A stretch of DNA of 64,000 nucleotides from Candidatus Avimonas caecicola (GTDB lineage Bacteria > Bacillota > Clostridia > Oscillospirales > Acutalibacteraceae): positions 1 through 64,000 of the forward strand of contig CAJFTG010000010.1 of the NCBI GenBank assembly GCA_904419875.1, given 5' to 3'. A program made the translations under genes and the position numbers. Positions within the stretch are counted from its first letter, which is position 1, and each line of letters opens with the position of its first letter. Under the pieces are notes generated by a model. That model was not told the DNA's origin. It ran no database searches and saw nothing but the letters and a program-made list of their open reading frames with translations. Positions 17,123-25,599 of the stretch are shown piece after piece.

Positions 17123-20032
17123 TTATCTCCGGCCCCTTTTCGCCGCCAGCAGCGCGGCCAGCGCCCCCAGCGCCAGCAGGATCATGCCGCCCGCCGCAGT
17201 GGCCTCCCCGGTGGAGGGGACGCCTTCTCCCGACGGCGAATCCGGGGCCGCCTCCGTCGTCAGGGTGACGGCGATGAAGTATTCGCCGCCCTCCTCCAGC
17301 GTGAGGAGGGCCTTGCCGCCGGCCACGGTCACGGTCTGCACCTTTTCCGCCCGGCCGCTGTCCGCCACGTAGCGGTACAGAACCCGCTGGCCGTCCGGGC
17401 CGCCGACGGACAGCTCCACCGCCGCCCGGCCGGGGAAGGCGCCGCTCTGGTCGAAGGAGAAGGCGAAGGGGTCTTCCGCCAGCTTCTCAATCGCCGCGCT
17501 GTTGGCGGTATCCCCCAGCGTCATGCCGTACCGGAAATCCGCGGGCCGCACGATCTCCAGCCCGTTGAAGGTGATCGAGTAGCCTTCGCCGGAAACGGTG
17601 TAATCCCGGTCGGTATCCCGGATGTTGTCAAACACCAGCGCCGGAATCACGCCTTTCTCCAGAGAGGCGATGATCGCCTGCGCGTCGATCACGTCGTCAT
17701 AATACTGAACGCACGCCTTCTCGGAGTCCCGCAGGGCCGCATATTTCGCCGCGATGGCCGCGACGGTTTCCCTGTCCGCCAGGGTGATGTTCTGCGGATC
17801 CAGCTCGTTCCAGATCAGCCGGTCGATCTCATCCACCGCCGCGCGGTAGCCGAGGATGGCCTGGTACACCGCCTCCAGCTTTTCCCGGCCCGCCGCCTGC
17901 GCCTGCACGTTGGCGTGCAGGGCGGCGAACTCCTCGTACACCGCCTTCACGGCCTCCTCATCCTCCAGCAGCGTCGCTTGAGCGGCCGAGGGCAGAGCGG
18001 CGATCTTTTCCTCCACCGAGGGAAGCAGGACCAGGTCGTCCAGCTCTTGGAGCTTGTCCTTCGCGGCCAGCAGCCGGTCGGCGTTGGTCACCCGCTCCCG
18101 ATCCGCTTCGCTGAGAGCCTGAAACGCTGCCCACAGCTCATTGACCGCCGCCTTATCCTGCGCCGTCACCTCCGCCGCGTCCGGCAGAAGGGCGATGTTT
18201 TCGATCAGGCCGTCGATGGAACCCTTGAGGTCGTACAATGCCTCCACGGCCGCGGCCAGCGTCTCCCGGCCCGCCACCAGCCGCTTGTCTTCCTCCAGCA
18301 GGCTGCCGTAAAGGAAGCTGGCGGTCTCGACCGCCGCTTCGTCCGCCAGGGTGATATCGGCGGGAATTTTGGCGATTTCCGCCTCGGCCTGCGCCACGAG
18401 GGAGGCGGTCAAAGCGTCCATCCGGTCGGTCAGGGCGGTCAGGGCGGCGGCGTTGGACACCTTGGTCTGCTCGGCCGGCGCCAGCCCCTCATACCGCTTT
18501 TCCGCGGCAAGGACCGCCTTTTTGTCGGTATATTCCGCCTCCTGCGCACCCGGAAGAAGGCTGATCGCATTCTCCACGTCCTGCGCGGTGAATTCGGCGT
18601 TTACATTGCGGAAAACAGTGAGCGCGTAGGAAGCGGCCCCCGTCTCGTAGTCCGCCCCGTTGTACGTGCCGAAATAGGTGTTGCTGCCGCCGATCATGTA
18701 CAGGTTACCGTACTGGTCGGCCTTAAAGGAGGAGGAATTGTAGCCGGTCGCCCGGTATCTCTTCCCGCCGATCTCCACGTCGGTGCCGATCTTCATGACT
18801 TCCTTGTATTCCGTCTGCCCGGGCTGGTCTTCGAACACATAACCCACGCCCGACACATAATCGATCGCATACACATACACTGTGCGGCTGTTTTCCGCAC
18901 TGGCGTAGGCCGTGGTAATCAGCGGCACGCTCTGGGAGCTGAGGCCCTCGACATAATACGCGGCCTCCAGCGTTTCGGCGTCCAGCACGGCGAAGGAGCT
19001 GGAAAGGGCGTGCATCCCGCCGGAGGGGACGTAAATCCGCCCGTTGTAGGCGCTGACGCCCCCGGTCACCCCGCCGATGACGCCCTCCGCCGTCCGGCGG
19101 ACGGTCTGCCGGTTGAAGGTGCCGTCCCGGTTAAGCTCGATGGTGAACAGCTGCGCGGTATTCTTGGTGGCCACGATCAGGCGGTTGGTGGTCGCGTCGT
19201 AGATCAGGTTCGAGCGGACCAGGTCCCCCAGGTCGTAGGCGTCGTAAACGATGTCCTCGGTCAGATGGTGGGAATACAGCACGCCGGAATCCCCCGCGAA
19301 ATAAATCCGGCTGCCGACCACCACGCCGCCGGCCCAGTAATAGCCCCCGGTTTCGGATTTCCAGACGTAATCCTTCACCTCGTCGGTCTTCGACGGGTCC
19401 TCGTCCTCGGTGGAAAGGCAGACGTACGCCCCCTCGGTGGCCCCGGTGCCGCCGCTGCCGCCGGAGGTATAGCCGGTGTAGATATACCCGTCGTTGTAGG
19501 TGATGGTGCAGAGCATCTGGTTTTCCGCCGGCGTCAGCCACAGGGATTCCAGGGTTTCGGCGTCAAACGCCTGGATGCGGTCGCTCAAAAGCACGAAAAT
19601 CTTCCCGTCCCCGTAGCAGATGCGGGAGAAATAGCCGGTGCGGCCGTACAGCTTCGTTTCCTTGAGCCGGTTCCCCTCCAGGTCGTAAACCGCCAGCGTG
19701 TCAAATACGGGGCGGCGCGAGCTGCCCGCGCTGGCGACGACCAGATACATCCGCTCCCCCACGATAATGGGGTCCTGCGAGACCAGGTTTTCTTCCTGCC
19801 CGTACAGGATCATCTCCATCTCATCCAGGCTGGCGGGCAGCTTGCTGTCCACCACCGCGGCGTTGCCGCTGTCCCTGGCGAAAGAGGACCAGTACGCCTC
19901 CGCCGGCGCCGTCTCCTCCTTTGCCGAAACCGTGCCGGCGCCAAGCATGGCGGCCAGCATGGCCAGCGTCAGGCCGGCGGCGAGCAGCCGCCGGCGAATT
20001 CCTGTTCTGTTTCCTTTCTCCATCCCGTTCAT
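17123..20032 (-). CDS. Wall-anchored beta-propeller protein with helical repeats, B12 regulated
   Basis: Large exported protein of 969 aa. The ATG at 20032 follows GGAGGAAAGGGACG. A signal peptide (about residues 10-38, ending near VSAKEE) is followed by a PQQ/WD-like propeller (about 50-440, repeated AVYDLEGNRL, AFDAETLESLW, AVLDAETLEAAYYV). Next come several three-helix repeats (about 460-790) of the form 'LP ... IT ... Y ... L ... VTNADRL', a beta domain, and a C-terminal VPSTGE motif, hydrophobic helix and KRGRR tail, which matches a sortase-type anchor. It is the first gene after the cobalamin riboswitch and terminator. The propeller may bind a corrinoid or a B12-binding partner; that is inference from regulation and neighbours. 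I know of no named family with this full layout. Confidence 0.75.
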   Translation of the reverse strand: MNGMEKGNRTGIRRRLLAAGLTLAMLAAMLGAGTVSAKEETAPAEAYWSSFARDSGNAAVVDSKLPASLDEMEMILYGQEENLVSQDPIIVGERMYLVVASAGSSRRPVFDTLAVYDLEGNRLKETKLYGRTGYFSRICYGDGKIFVLLSDRIQAFDAETLESLWLTPAENQMLCTITYNDGYIYTGYTSGGSGGTGATEGAYVCLSTEDEDPSKTDEVKDYVWKSETGGYYWAGGVVVGSRIYFAGDSGVLYSHHLTEDIVYDAYDLGDLVRSNLIYDATTNRLIVATKNTAQLFTIELNRDGTFNRQTVRRTAEGVIGGVTGGVSAYNGRIYVPSGGMHALSSSFAVLDAETLEAAYYVEGLSSQSVPLITTAYASAENSRTVYVYAIDYVSGVGYVFEDQPGQTEYKEVMKIGTDVEIGGKRYRATGYNSSSFKADQYGNLYMIGGSNTYFGTYNGADYETGAASYALTVFRNVNAEFTAQDVENAISLLPGAQEAEYTDKKAVLAAEKRYEGLAPAEQTKVSNAAALTALTDRMDALTASLVAQAEAEIAKIPADITLADEAAVETASFLYGSLLEEDKRLVAGRETLAAAVEALYDLKGSIDGLIENIALLPDAAEVTAQDKAAVNELWAAFQALSEADRERVTNADRLLAAKDKLQELDDLVLLPSVEEKIAALPSAAQATLLEDEEAVKAVYEEFAALHANVQAQAAGREKLEAVYQAILGYRAAVDEIDRLIWNELDPQNITLADRETVAAIAAKYAALRDSEKACVQYYDDVIDAQAIIASLEKGVIPALVFDNIRDTDRDYTVSGEGYSITFNGLEIVRPADFRYGMTLGDTANSAAIEKLAEDPFAFSFDQSGAFPGRAAVELSVGGPDGQRVLYRYVADSGRAEKVQTVTVAGGKALLTLEEGGEYFIAVTLTTEAAPDSPSGEGVPSTGEATAAGGMILLALGALAALLAAKRGRR

Positions 20033-20061
20033 CGTCCCTTTCCTCCGATTTTCCCCGGAAG

Positions 20062-20093
20062 GAACAGAAAAGGAGCCGAAAAGCTTCGGCTCC
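20062..20093 (-). terminator. Riboswitch terminator hairpin
   Basis: Read on the minus strand, a 9-bp stem GGAGCCGAA/TTCGGCTCC with a 4-nt loop is followed by TTTTCTGTT. It sits about 95 nt after the cobalamin riboswitch and 30 bp before the propeller gene start, so it is the likely expression platform: B12 binding would favour termination. Confidence 0.8.
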
Positions 20094-20185
20094 TCCGTCG
20101 ACCAAGCGTCTGGGCGGCATGGAATATGGGTAATCAGCCCGCCCGCGCATTGTATCCTCTGTTTCCGCCGAAAAAGATTGATAAA

Positions 20186-20386
20186 CATGCAAGGCAGGTC
20201 TCCTGGCTCGAAATCCTCCTACCGGCGCGGCCCTTCCCGGAGGCGGCAAATCCGTCTCCAGTGGCACCACACGGGAAACCCCGTGTCCGCGCTTTCGTCC
20301 TTCTCACAGTAGCGGGCGGCTGCCGCGGTTTTTCACCGCGTTCCCTTTTCATCCGCCGCGCGGAGCGCGGCGGCAACCATTGCATC
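20186..20386 (-). promoter_or_regulatory. Cobalamin riboswitch
   Basis: The minus strand shows the conserved cobalamin-riboswitch boxes in order: GCGGTGAAAAACCGCGGCAG, CCGCCCGCTACTGTGAGAAG with GACGAAAG, GCCACTGGAGAC, CCGGGAAGGGC, and the B12 box GAGCCAGGAGACCTGCC. The pairing ends ATGCAA and TTGCAT close the element. It is transcribed from its own promoter at 20447-20419 and is followed by a terminator hairpin. It controls the propeller protein, the DUF4430 lipoprotein and the PP-loop ATPase. Confidence 0.95.
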
Positions 20387-20418
20387 TGCGCTGTATGAAA
20401 TTGTAAAAAGCCGTATCC

Positions 20419-20447
20419 ATTGTATCCGCAAAAGCCGGAAAAGTCAA
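20419..20447 (-). promoter_or_regulatory. Sigma-A promoter of the riboswitch transcript
   Basis: On the minus strand, TTGACT (20447-20442), a 17-bp spacer and TACAAT (20424-20419) end about 33 nt before the riboswitch. It lies between the ECF S-component stop and the riboswitch, so the riboswitch unit is separate from the ECF operon. Confidence 0.8.
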
Positions 20448-20526
20448 TGCCTGCCGCCGGTTCACCGGAAAAATCCCGTCGAAGATTGTGGAAATCCCGC
20501 CCAGCGGCCCAAGCGCGCCGGGACTC

Positions 20527-21405
20527 CTACGGCTGGATCAGGCCGTACTTGACCTTGATCCGCTCCAGCTTCTCGATCATCGGCCGGGAGAGCACCAGCA
20601 GGAAGAACACCGTCGCCGCCGCATGGAGAAGGTCGAACGGCAGGGCGGACAGGTATTTGGCGGCGACCATCGGCCAGGTGAGGGCCGCCCCGGTGCCGAG
20701 CAGGGTGCTCAGATTGATGATCCCGCCGTACAGCAGGAACACCGACAGCCCGCCGTAAATGCACAGGGGGACCGGCCTTTTGGGCAGCAGCCCCTTCCGG
20801 AACAGAATGCCGGCCAGGAAGCCGACGACCCCGAAGCAGAACATCTGCCAGGGGGTATGGATCCCCTGCCCGAAAAAAAAGTTGGAAACAAAGCCGGTTA
20901 CCGCCCCGACCAGGAAGCCGGACTCCGCCCCGAAGCAGACCCCGGCGATGATCACGATGGCGCACACCGGCTTGAACTGGGGCAGCATGAAAAAGGCGGC
21001 CCGGCCCGCCACCGCCAGGGCCGAAAGGGTGGCGATCACGACCAGCTCCCGCGCCTGGGGCTTCCGCTTTTCAAACGTCATGAAAAACGGGATCATGGCG
21101 CAGACAATGATCAGGAGCGAAACCGCGTAGTGCAGCCGCCAGACCACCGTCGTGCCGAACAGGGAAAACTCCCATTTCATCGTCTGCAGCCGGCTGCCGA
21201 GCAGCAGCAGCGCCGCCGGAATGAGGACGACGATGAAAACCAGCGCGACCCAGGTCCGCCGGCTCAGGCGGCGGCTCGGCTTTTCCCCGCCATTTCCGCC
21301 GTTTCCGCCTTCCCCGCCGTTTCCGCCCGCCGCGGGCCGGGTGGAGGCCGGACGCGCCGGCGCCGCCGATTCCGCCGGCGCGCCGTTCAGCGATTGCCGT
21401 TGCAC
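20527..21405 (-). CDS. ECF transporter substrate-binding (S) component
   Basis: Membrane protein of 292 aa. The first 50 residues are low-complexity, with GGNGGEGGNGGNGGE encoded by near-identical codons. They are followed by two or three extra hydrophobic segments and then a six-helix core with the Gly-rich GAESGFLVGAVTGFVSNFFF and GFLAGILF typical of ECF S components. The gene overlaps the end of the fused ATPase by 19 bp, so the two are coupled. With EcfT and the double ATPase it forms a complete ECF-type vitamin importer. Neighbouring B12-regulated genes point to cobalamin or a precursor as substrate, but the S-component sequence alone does not prove this. Confidence 0.85.
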   Translation of the reverse strand: MQRQSLNGAPAESAAPARPASTRPAAGGNGGEGGNGGNGGEKPSRRLSRRTWVALVFIVVLIPAALLLLGSRLQTMKWEFSLFGTTVVWRLHYAVSLLIIVCAMIPFFMTFEKRKPQARELVVIATLSALAVAGRAAFFMLPQFKPVCAIVIIAGVCFGAESGFLVGAVTGFVSNFFFGQGIHTPWQMFCFGVVGFLAGILFRKGLLPKRPVPLCIYGGLSVFLLYGGIINLSTLLGTGAALTWPMVAAKYLSALPFDLLHAAATVFFLLVLSRPMIEKLERIKVKYGLIQP

Positions 21406-23063
21406 AGGGCGATCACCTCCTCGTTGGTCACCGCGTCGGGGAAGAAGCGGCGGGCCATCCGGTTGGCGGCCGTGGTGTAAAAGCTGTTCCCCGCAAAAAA
21501 GGCCCGGGCAGGCCCGGCGGTTACCACGCTGCCGTTGAAAAACATCGCGCAGGTGTCGGCGTACCGGGCGCAGAACTCGAGATCGTGGGACACCATGACG
21601 ATGGTCACGCCATCGGCCTGAAGCCGCTTCAGGATACCGGCCAGCGTGCGCTTGAAATAGCCGTCAATCCCCTTGGTCGGCTCGTCCAGCAGGAGAATCC
21701 GCGGTTCGAGCAGCAGCACCTTGGCCAGCGCGGCCCGCTGCTGCTCCCCGCCGCTGAGGTCGTACGGATGCATGGGGAGCAGTTCCTGAATCTCGGTCAG
21801 CGCCGCCATACCGCGCACCTTCGCCCGCTTTTCCTCCGCCGTCATCTTGCGGTCGGAAAACATCTCCATCAGATCCAGCTCCACCGTCTTTTTCACAAAC
21901 AAAGCCTGCGGGTTCTGGGGAAGCACCCCCAGGTTCCGGCGGAACAGCTCCGCGTCGGCGTATTTTCCCAGGTCCTTCCCGTTCAGCTTCACCCGGCCGC
22001 GGTAGGGACGGCTCAGGCGGCTCATCAGGTTGAGGGCGGTGGTCTTGCCGGTGCCGTTTCCTCCGACAATGGCCATCCACTCGCCCGCGCGGACCGTCAG
22101 GTTCAGGCCGCGGATTACGTCGGGCGCGTTCTTCTCGTACCTGAACCATACGTCGGCCATCTCAACGGCCGGCACGCGGTCCTCCCTCCTCCTCTCCGCT
22201 TGGGCCGGAGGCGCAGACCGGACCGGGGCCTGTCCCGCAAACAGCGTATCCAGCCATTTCCGCCCGTCCCGGACGGTGAGCGGGCAGGGGAGGGAATTGT
22301 CCACCCCCGCGTAAATCTGGATAGGCGCAGGCATGGCGAAAAACAGGCCGTTCCCCTGCTCCCTGAGAAGCCGCCCCACCTCCGCCGGCCTGTCACAGCA
22401 GAGCAGCCTTCCCTTTTCCAGCACCGCCGCCCGGTCGGCCGCGGGGAAAATTTCGTCCAGCCGGTGTTCCGAAACCAGAATGGTGGTGCCCAGCTCCCGG
22501 TTGATCTTTTTCACCGTTTCGAGAAACTCGGAGGCGGCAATCGGGTCGAGCTGGGAGGTCGGCTCGTCGAGAATCAGTACGCCGGGCTGCATTGCCATGA
22601 CCGAAGCGAGGTTAAGCAGCTGCTTCTGCCCGCCGGACAGCTCGGTGACAGGCCGCATAAACCAGTCCTGAATGCCGAAAAAGCTCGCCATTTCCGCCAC
22701 CCGCCGCCGGATGGTTTCGCTGTCGAGCCCCAGGCTTTCCAGCCCGAAGGCCAGTTCGTGCCACACCTTGTCGGTGACGATCTGGTTGTCCGGATTCTGG
22801 AGCACATACCCGATCTCGGATGCCTGGGTGCGCTGGTCGGCCTCCTCCAGCGGGCGGCCGTTGTACAGGATGATCCCCTCCCGTGTCCCATGGGGGGTGA
22901 GGACGGTTTTCAGATGCCGCAGAAGGGTGCTTTTCCCGCAGCCGGAACGGCCGCATATCGCGACGAACTCCCCCTCCTCGACCGTCAGGGTCAGACGGTC
23001 GAGCGCCTTCCGGTCCTGCCCCGGATAGGAAAAGGTCAGGTTTTCGATTGCAAACGAGCCCAT
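21387..23063 (-). CDS. ECF transporter ATPase, two fused ATP-binding domains (EcfA-EcfA')
   Basis: Protein of 558 aa with two complete ABC ATPase domains. Domain 1 has Walker A GRSGCGKST (about 38-46), the signature TELSGGQKQ and Walker B VLILDEPTSQ. Domain 2 has Walker A GGNGTGKTT (about 333-341), the signature YDLSGGEQQ and Walker B ILLLDEPTKG. The start at 23063 (MGSFAIENLTF) has GGGAGGATG upstream; longer readings are not supported. It overlaps the EcfT stop by 28 bp. The fused arrangement is common where one ECF importer has a dedicated energising module instead of a shared one. Confidence 0.92.
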   Translation of the reverse strand: MGSFAIENLTFSYPGQDRKALDRLTLTVEEGEFVAICGRSGCGKSTLLRHLKTVLTPHGTREGIILYNGRPLEEADQRTQASEIGYVLQNPDNQIVTDKVWHELAFGLESLGLDSETIRRRVAEMASFFGIQDWFMRPVTELSGGQKQLLNLASVMAMQPGVLILDEPTSQLDPIAASEFLETVKKINRELGTTILVSEHRLDEIFPAADRAAVLEKGRLLCCDRPAEVGRLLREQGNGLFFAMPAPIQIYAGVDNSLPCPLTVRDGRKWLDTLFAGQAPVRSAPPAQAERRREDRVPAVEMADVWFRYEKNAPDVIRGLNLTVRAGEWMAIVGGNGTGKTTALNLMSRLSRPYRGRVKLNGKDLGKYADAELFRRNLGVLPQNPQALFVKKTVELDLMEMFSDRKMTAEEKRAKVRGMAALTEIQELLPMHPYDLSGGEQQRAALAKVLLLEPRILLLDEPTKGIDGYFKRTLAGILKRLQADGVTIVMVSHDLEFCARYADTCAMFFNGSVVTAGPARAFFAGNSFYTTAANRMARRFFPDAVTNEEVIALCNGNR

Positions 23064-23923
23064 TTGGCATCCTCCCACAGGTTGAAAAGCAGCGGCAGCA
23101 GGCAGAGCCCCGCGTATCCGCCATAGACCACAAGGCTGAAGGGGGTGACCGGCCTGGCGGCGAGGACGGGAAAATATACGATATTGTTCTCCCCGGCCGC
23201 CGCCCCCGCCAGCACCAGCGCGATCAGCGCGATCAGCGCCGTCATCCCCAGCGCGTCCCGCCGGTCGAAACGGAAATTGGAAAAGCTGGTCCTCCCCTTC
23301 AGCCCGTATCCCCGGGACTTCATGGAATCCGCGGTCTCGATCGCGTTTTCCAGCGCCCAGGTGGTCAGGATGGAGAGGATCCGCATCCCGTTCTTCGCCT
23401 TCTGAATCACATTCCCGTTGCTGACGTCCCGCCCGATGCATTTCTGGGCGTTCGAGATCACCCGCGTCTGTGCCTTGAGCCGGGGAACCAGCCGCAGCAC
23501 CATCGACAGCACCAGGGACAGGGCGGGGATCACCCGCCCGAACAGATCCATGAATTTGTCCGAGGTCATCACCGCGTTGTAGCAGGAAAACCAGATCATG
23601 ACCGAAACAAACATCGTGGCGGCGGCAAAGCCGTACACAATCGATTCGGCGGTGATGGGGTTGTCGTTGACGTAAACGAGGATGGTGGCGCCCTCGTGGT
23701 TAAAAACCGGGTTCATCACGGCGAACAGCAGCAGGGTGGGGAGCATGACCAGCAGGTTGAACCGCACCGCCCGCCGCCCGTTGAGCCGAATGGAATACGC
23801 CGTGCCGCACACCAGGGAAATCCCCAGGAACACGGGGTGGAGGAAAAACATGCTGAACAGGATGACCGCCAGGAAATACAGAAAATTCACCGCCGGATGA
23901 AACGACGAAAAGGTATCCTTCAA
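23036..23923 (-). CDS. ECF transporter transmembrane scaffold, EcfT
   Basis: Membrane scaffold protein of 295 aa linking the S component to the ATPases. The start is most likely the TTG at 23923 (KDTFSSFHPAVNFLYF) behind GGAGGGGGAG. A longer reading to 23950 has no comparable site. Four to five hydrophobic segments flank a cytoplasmic helical region with the EcfT signature SMKSRGYGLKGRTSF, whose Ala/Ser-Arg-Gly motif contacts the ATPases. It is the first gene of the EcfT-EcfAA'-S operon, with a TTGACA promoter 60-90 bp upstream and no riboswitch in the short leader. Confidence 0.88.
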   Translation of the reverse strand: MKDTFSSFHPAVNFLYFLAVILFSMFFLHPVFLGISLVCGTAYSIRLNGRRAVRFNLLVMLPTLLLFAVMNPVFNHEGATILVYVNDNPITAESIVYGFAAATMFVSVMIWFSCYNAVMTSDKFMDLFGRVIPALSLVLSMVLRLVPRLKAQTRVISNAQKCIGRDVSNGNVIQKAKNGMRILSILTTWALENAIETADSMKSRGYGLKGRTSFSNFRFDRRDALGMTALIALIALVLAGAAAGENNIVYFPVLAARPVTPFSLVVYGGYAGLCLLPLLFNLWEDAKWARLQSKT

Positions 23924-23985
23924 CGCAGCTCCCCCTCCCGTGCAGGGCATTCCGCCGCCGGCCCGGCCGGTGCAGCCCGCCTTTA

Positions 23986-24014
23986 AGCTTAATATACGCC
24001 TCCCCCGCTGTCAA
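23986..24014 (-). promoter_or_regulatory. Promoter of the ECF operon
   Basis: On the minus strand, TTGACA (24014-24009), a 17-bp spacer and TAAGCT (23991-23986) give a predicted start near 23979. Only about 56 nt of leader remain before EcfT, too short for a cobalamin riboswitch. Confidence 0.65.
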
Positions 24015-24093
24015 GGACGGCGGGGGAAAATCACCGAAAAGTGCGAAAAAACCCGTCTTCCTCCCAAAAAACGGGAAAACGGCGGGAATAGGG

Positions 24094-24132
24094 CAGGTAA
24101 GGAACAGGTAAGGGACAGGAAAGGGACAGGAA
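24094..24132. repeat. 11-bp tandem repeat
   Basis: Units CAGGTAAGGAA, CAGGTAAGGGA and CAGGAAAGGGA plus a partial fourth lie in the gap between the Rsm22-type gene and the ECF promoter, 80-120 bp upstream of the ECF -35 box. Function unknown. Confidence 0.7.
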
Positions 24133-24178
24133 AACGCCCAAAGGCCGCTTCGTATCCCCAGACCGGGGCCCTCCCCCT

Positions 24179-25171
24179 TTATTCTTCCGGCGGGCAGAGC
24201 CGCAGAAGGTCCCCGCATTTCGCCCCCCGCGCCTGCCGGAAGGCCGCCGCATCCCGCCGGGCAACCGTCCGCTTCTCCAGCCCGGCCCCGGTGCACAGGG
24301 TCAGGACGACCCGCCCTTTGGCCGCCTGCGGGTGGCGGAGCACCCGCTCCCCTCCCGCCGCCTTCTCCGCCAGAAGCGCCGGTCGGCACAACGCCAGGTA
24401 GGCGTACTTTTCATCCTCATAAGGGGCCTCCCCGCCCTTGAGCCGCCGGTGCAGCCGGCTGCGGGCCACCCGGCAGGAAAAGTGGCACCAGTCCTCCCCC
24501 TCCATCGGGCAGGGACCGCCGCCCGGGCAGGGCGCGGCAATCCGGGCGCCCTCCTCCAGAAGCTGCTCCCGTGCCATCCGCAGGACGGCGGAGCCGGCCG
24601 GGGTGCCCGGCTCCGCCAGCAGCAGCATCCCCTGCGCCGCGTCCCATAGCCGACGGATCGCTTTCCGCCGGTCTTCGGCCGTCAGCTCGTTGAGGACATA
24701 GGCCGCCGTCACCAGCTCCGCCCGGACGGGAAGCGGCCCGCCGAGCAGGTCCCCCGCCTCCCAGCGGGCGGCGCGCAGGGCGGGGGAACCCGCCTGCATC
24801 AGCCGGCGGCCCACCTGCCGCATCGCCGGTTCCCGTTCCAGACAGGTCACCGTTTCCGGATGGAACACCGCATCCGCCGCCCAGGCCGCCGCCCCGGTGC
24901 CCGCCCCCACGTCCAGCAGGGAGGCGGGCCGGAAATCCGGCAGCGCCTCCGCCGCGTACCGCAGCGCCGCGGCGGCCGCGCCGAAGGTGGCGGGCATCCG
25001 GGCGGCGGCGTAGGCGACCGCCTCCGTCTCGCTGGTGAGAAGGCGGCGTCCCTGCCCGCTCTCCTCCCGGTAGCGCCGGGACAGGGCCTGCGCCTGCGCC
25101 GCCAGGCGGGAAAGGCCCGCTTTGTCCGCCTCCTTCTCGACCGCCGCCCGCAGTTCCATGGGAAGTTCCAT
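24179..25171 (-). CDS. Rsm22-type ribosomal methyltransferase
   Basis: Cytoplasmic protein of 330 aa. The SAM-binding core starts at about residue 84 (LLDVGAGTGAAAWA) and continues with YVLNELT and LLLAEPGTPAG. A Cys-rich segment, CPGGGPCPMEGEDWCHFSC (about 235-255), provides four cysteines that in the mitochondrial Rsm22/METTL17 relatives hold an Fe-S cluster. The family acts on the small ribosomal subunit. The start at 25171 is preceded by GGGGGAAAG; the longer reading is a basic low-complexity leader. The upstream 1.2 kb is gene-free and may contain a separate RNA. Confidence 0.85.
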   Translation of the reverse strand: MELPMELRAAVEKEADKAGLSRLAAQAQALSRRYREESGQGRRLLTSETEAVAYAAARMPATFGAAAAALRYAAEALPDFRPASLLDVGAGTGAAAWAADAVFHPETVTCLEREPAMRQVGRRLMQAGSPALRAARWEAGDLLGGPLPVRAELVTAAYVLNELTAEDRRKAIRRLWDAAQGMLLLAEPGTPAGSAVLRMAREQLLEEGARIAAPCPGGGPCPMEGEDWCHFSCRVARSRLHRRLKGGEAPYEDEKYAYLALCRPALLAEKAAGGERVLRHPQAAKGRVVLTLCTGAGLEKRTVARRDAAAFRQARGAKCGDLLRLCPPEE

Positions 25172-25599
25172 TTTTCTTTCCCCCTTCTCCTTTCCCTTTT
25201 CCCCCGCCCCTCTTCCCCGCCTTCCGCCGTCCCGGGTACCCACCCTCTAATATGCCAGGCGGCCGGGATGCGTTGGCCGTTCGAACGGCATGACGGCAGG
25301 CGGCCCGTCGGAACAGCCGGGACGCCGCCGCCCGGGCAGGTTCGCCGCCCCCCGGCGGGCTTTCCGGCGCGTGCGCCCTGTTCAAAGCGCCGCGTCCTCC
25401 CCCGGCCCTCCCTCCGCGCCCTCAGCCGCACGCGCCGCAGAGACCGCACAGGGGGCCGAAAGCCCCCCCGGACAGCGGCACCTTGGAGGATTGCGGCCGT
25501 TCGAGCGGCTCCCTTTGTGCGCTTTCGCGAAATGAAAACCCGCCGCCCTGCCGGGGAGAGCAAAACGGCTTTCGCCGCAAGGAGTGGGCGGAGAGGGAA
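25172..25599. other. Gene-free stretch upstream of the Rsm22-type gene
   Basis: No reading frame here shows a family motif or a ribosome site. The sequence is very GC-rich except for the AT-rich part at about 25595-25620. It separates the Rsm22-type gene from the candidate structured RNA and would be its leader if transcription runs through. Confidence 0.5.

Noticed and set aside
17087-20398. Plus-strand open frame of 1103 codons
   Set aside because: It runs antisense across the propeller protein, the terminator and the cobalamin riboswitch; no family motif.
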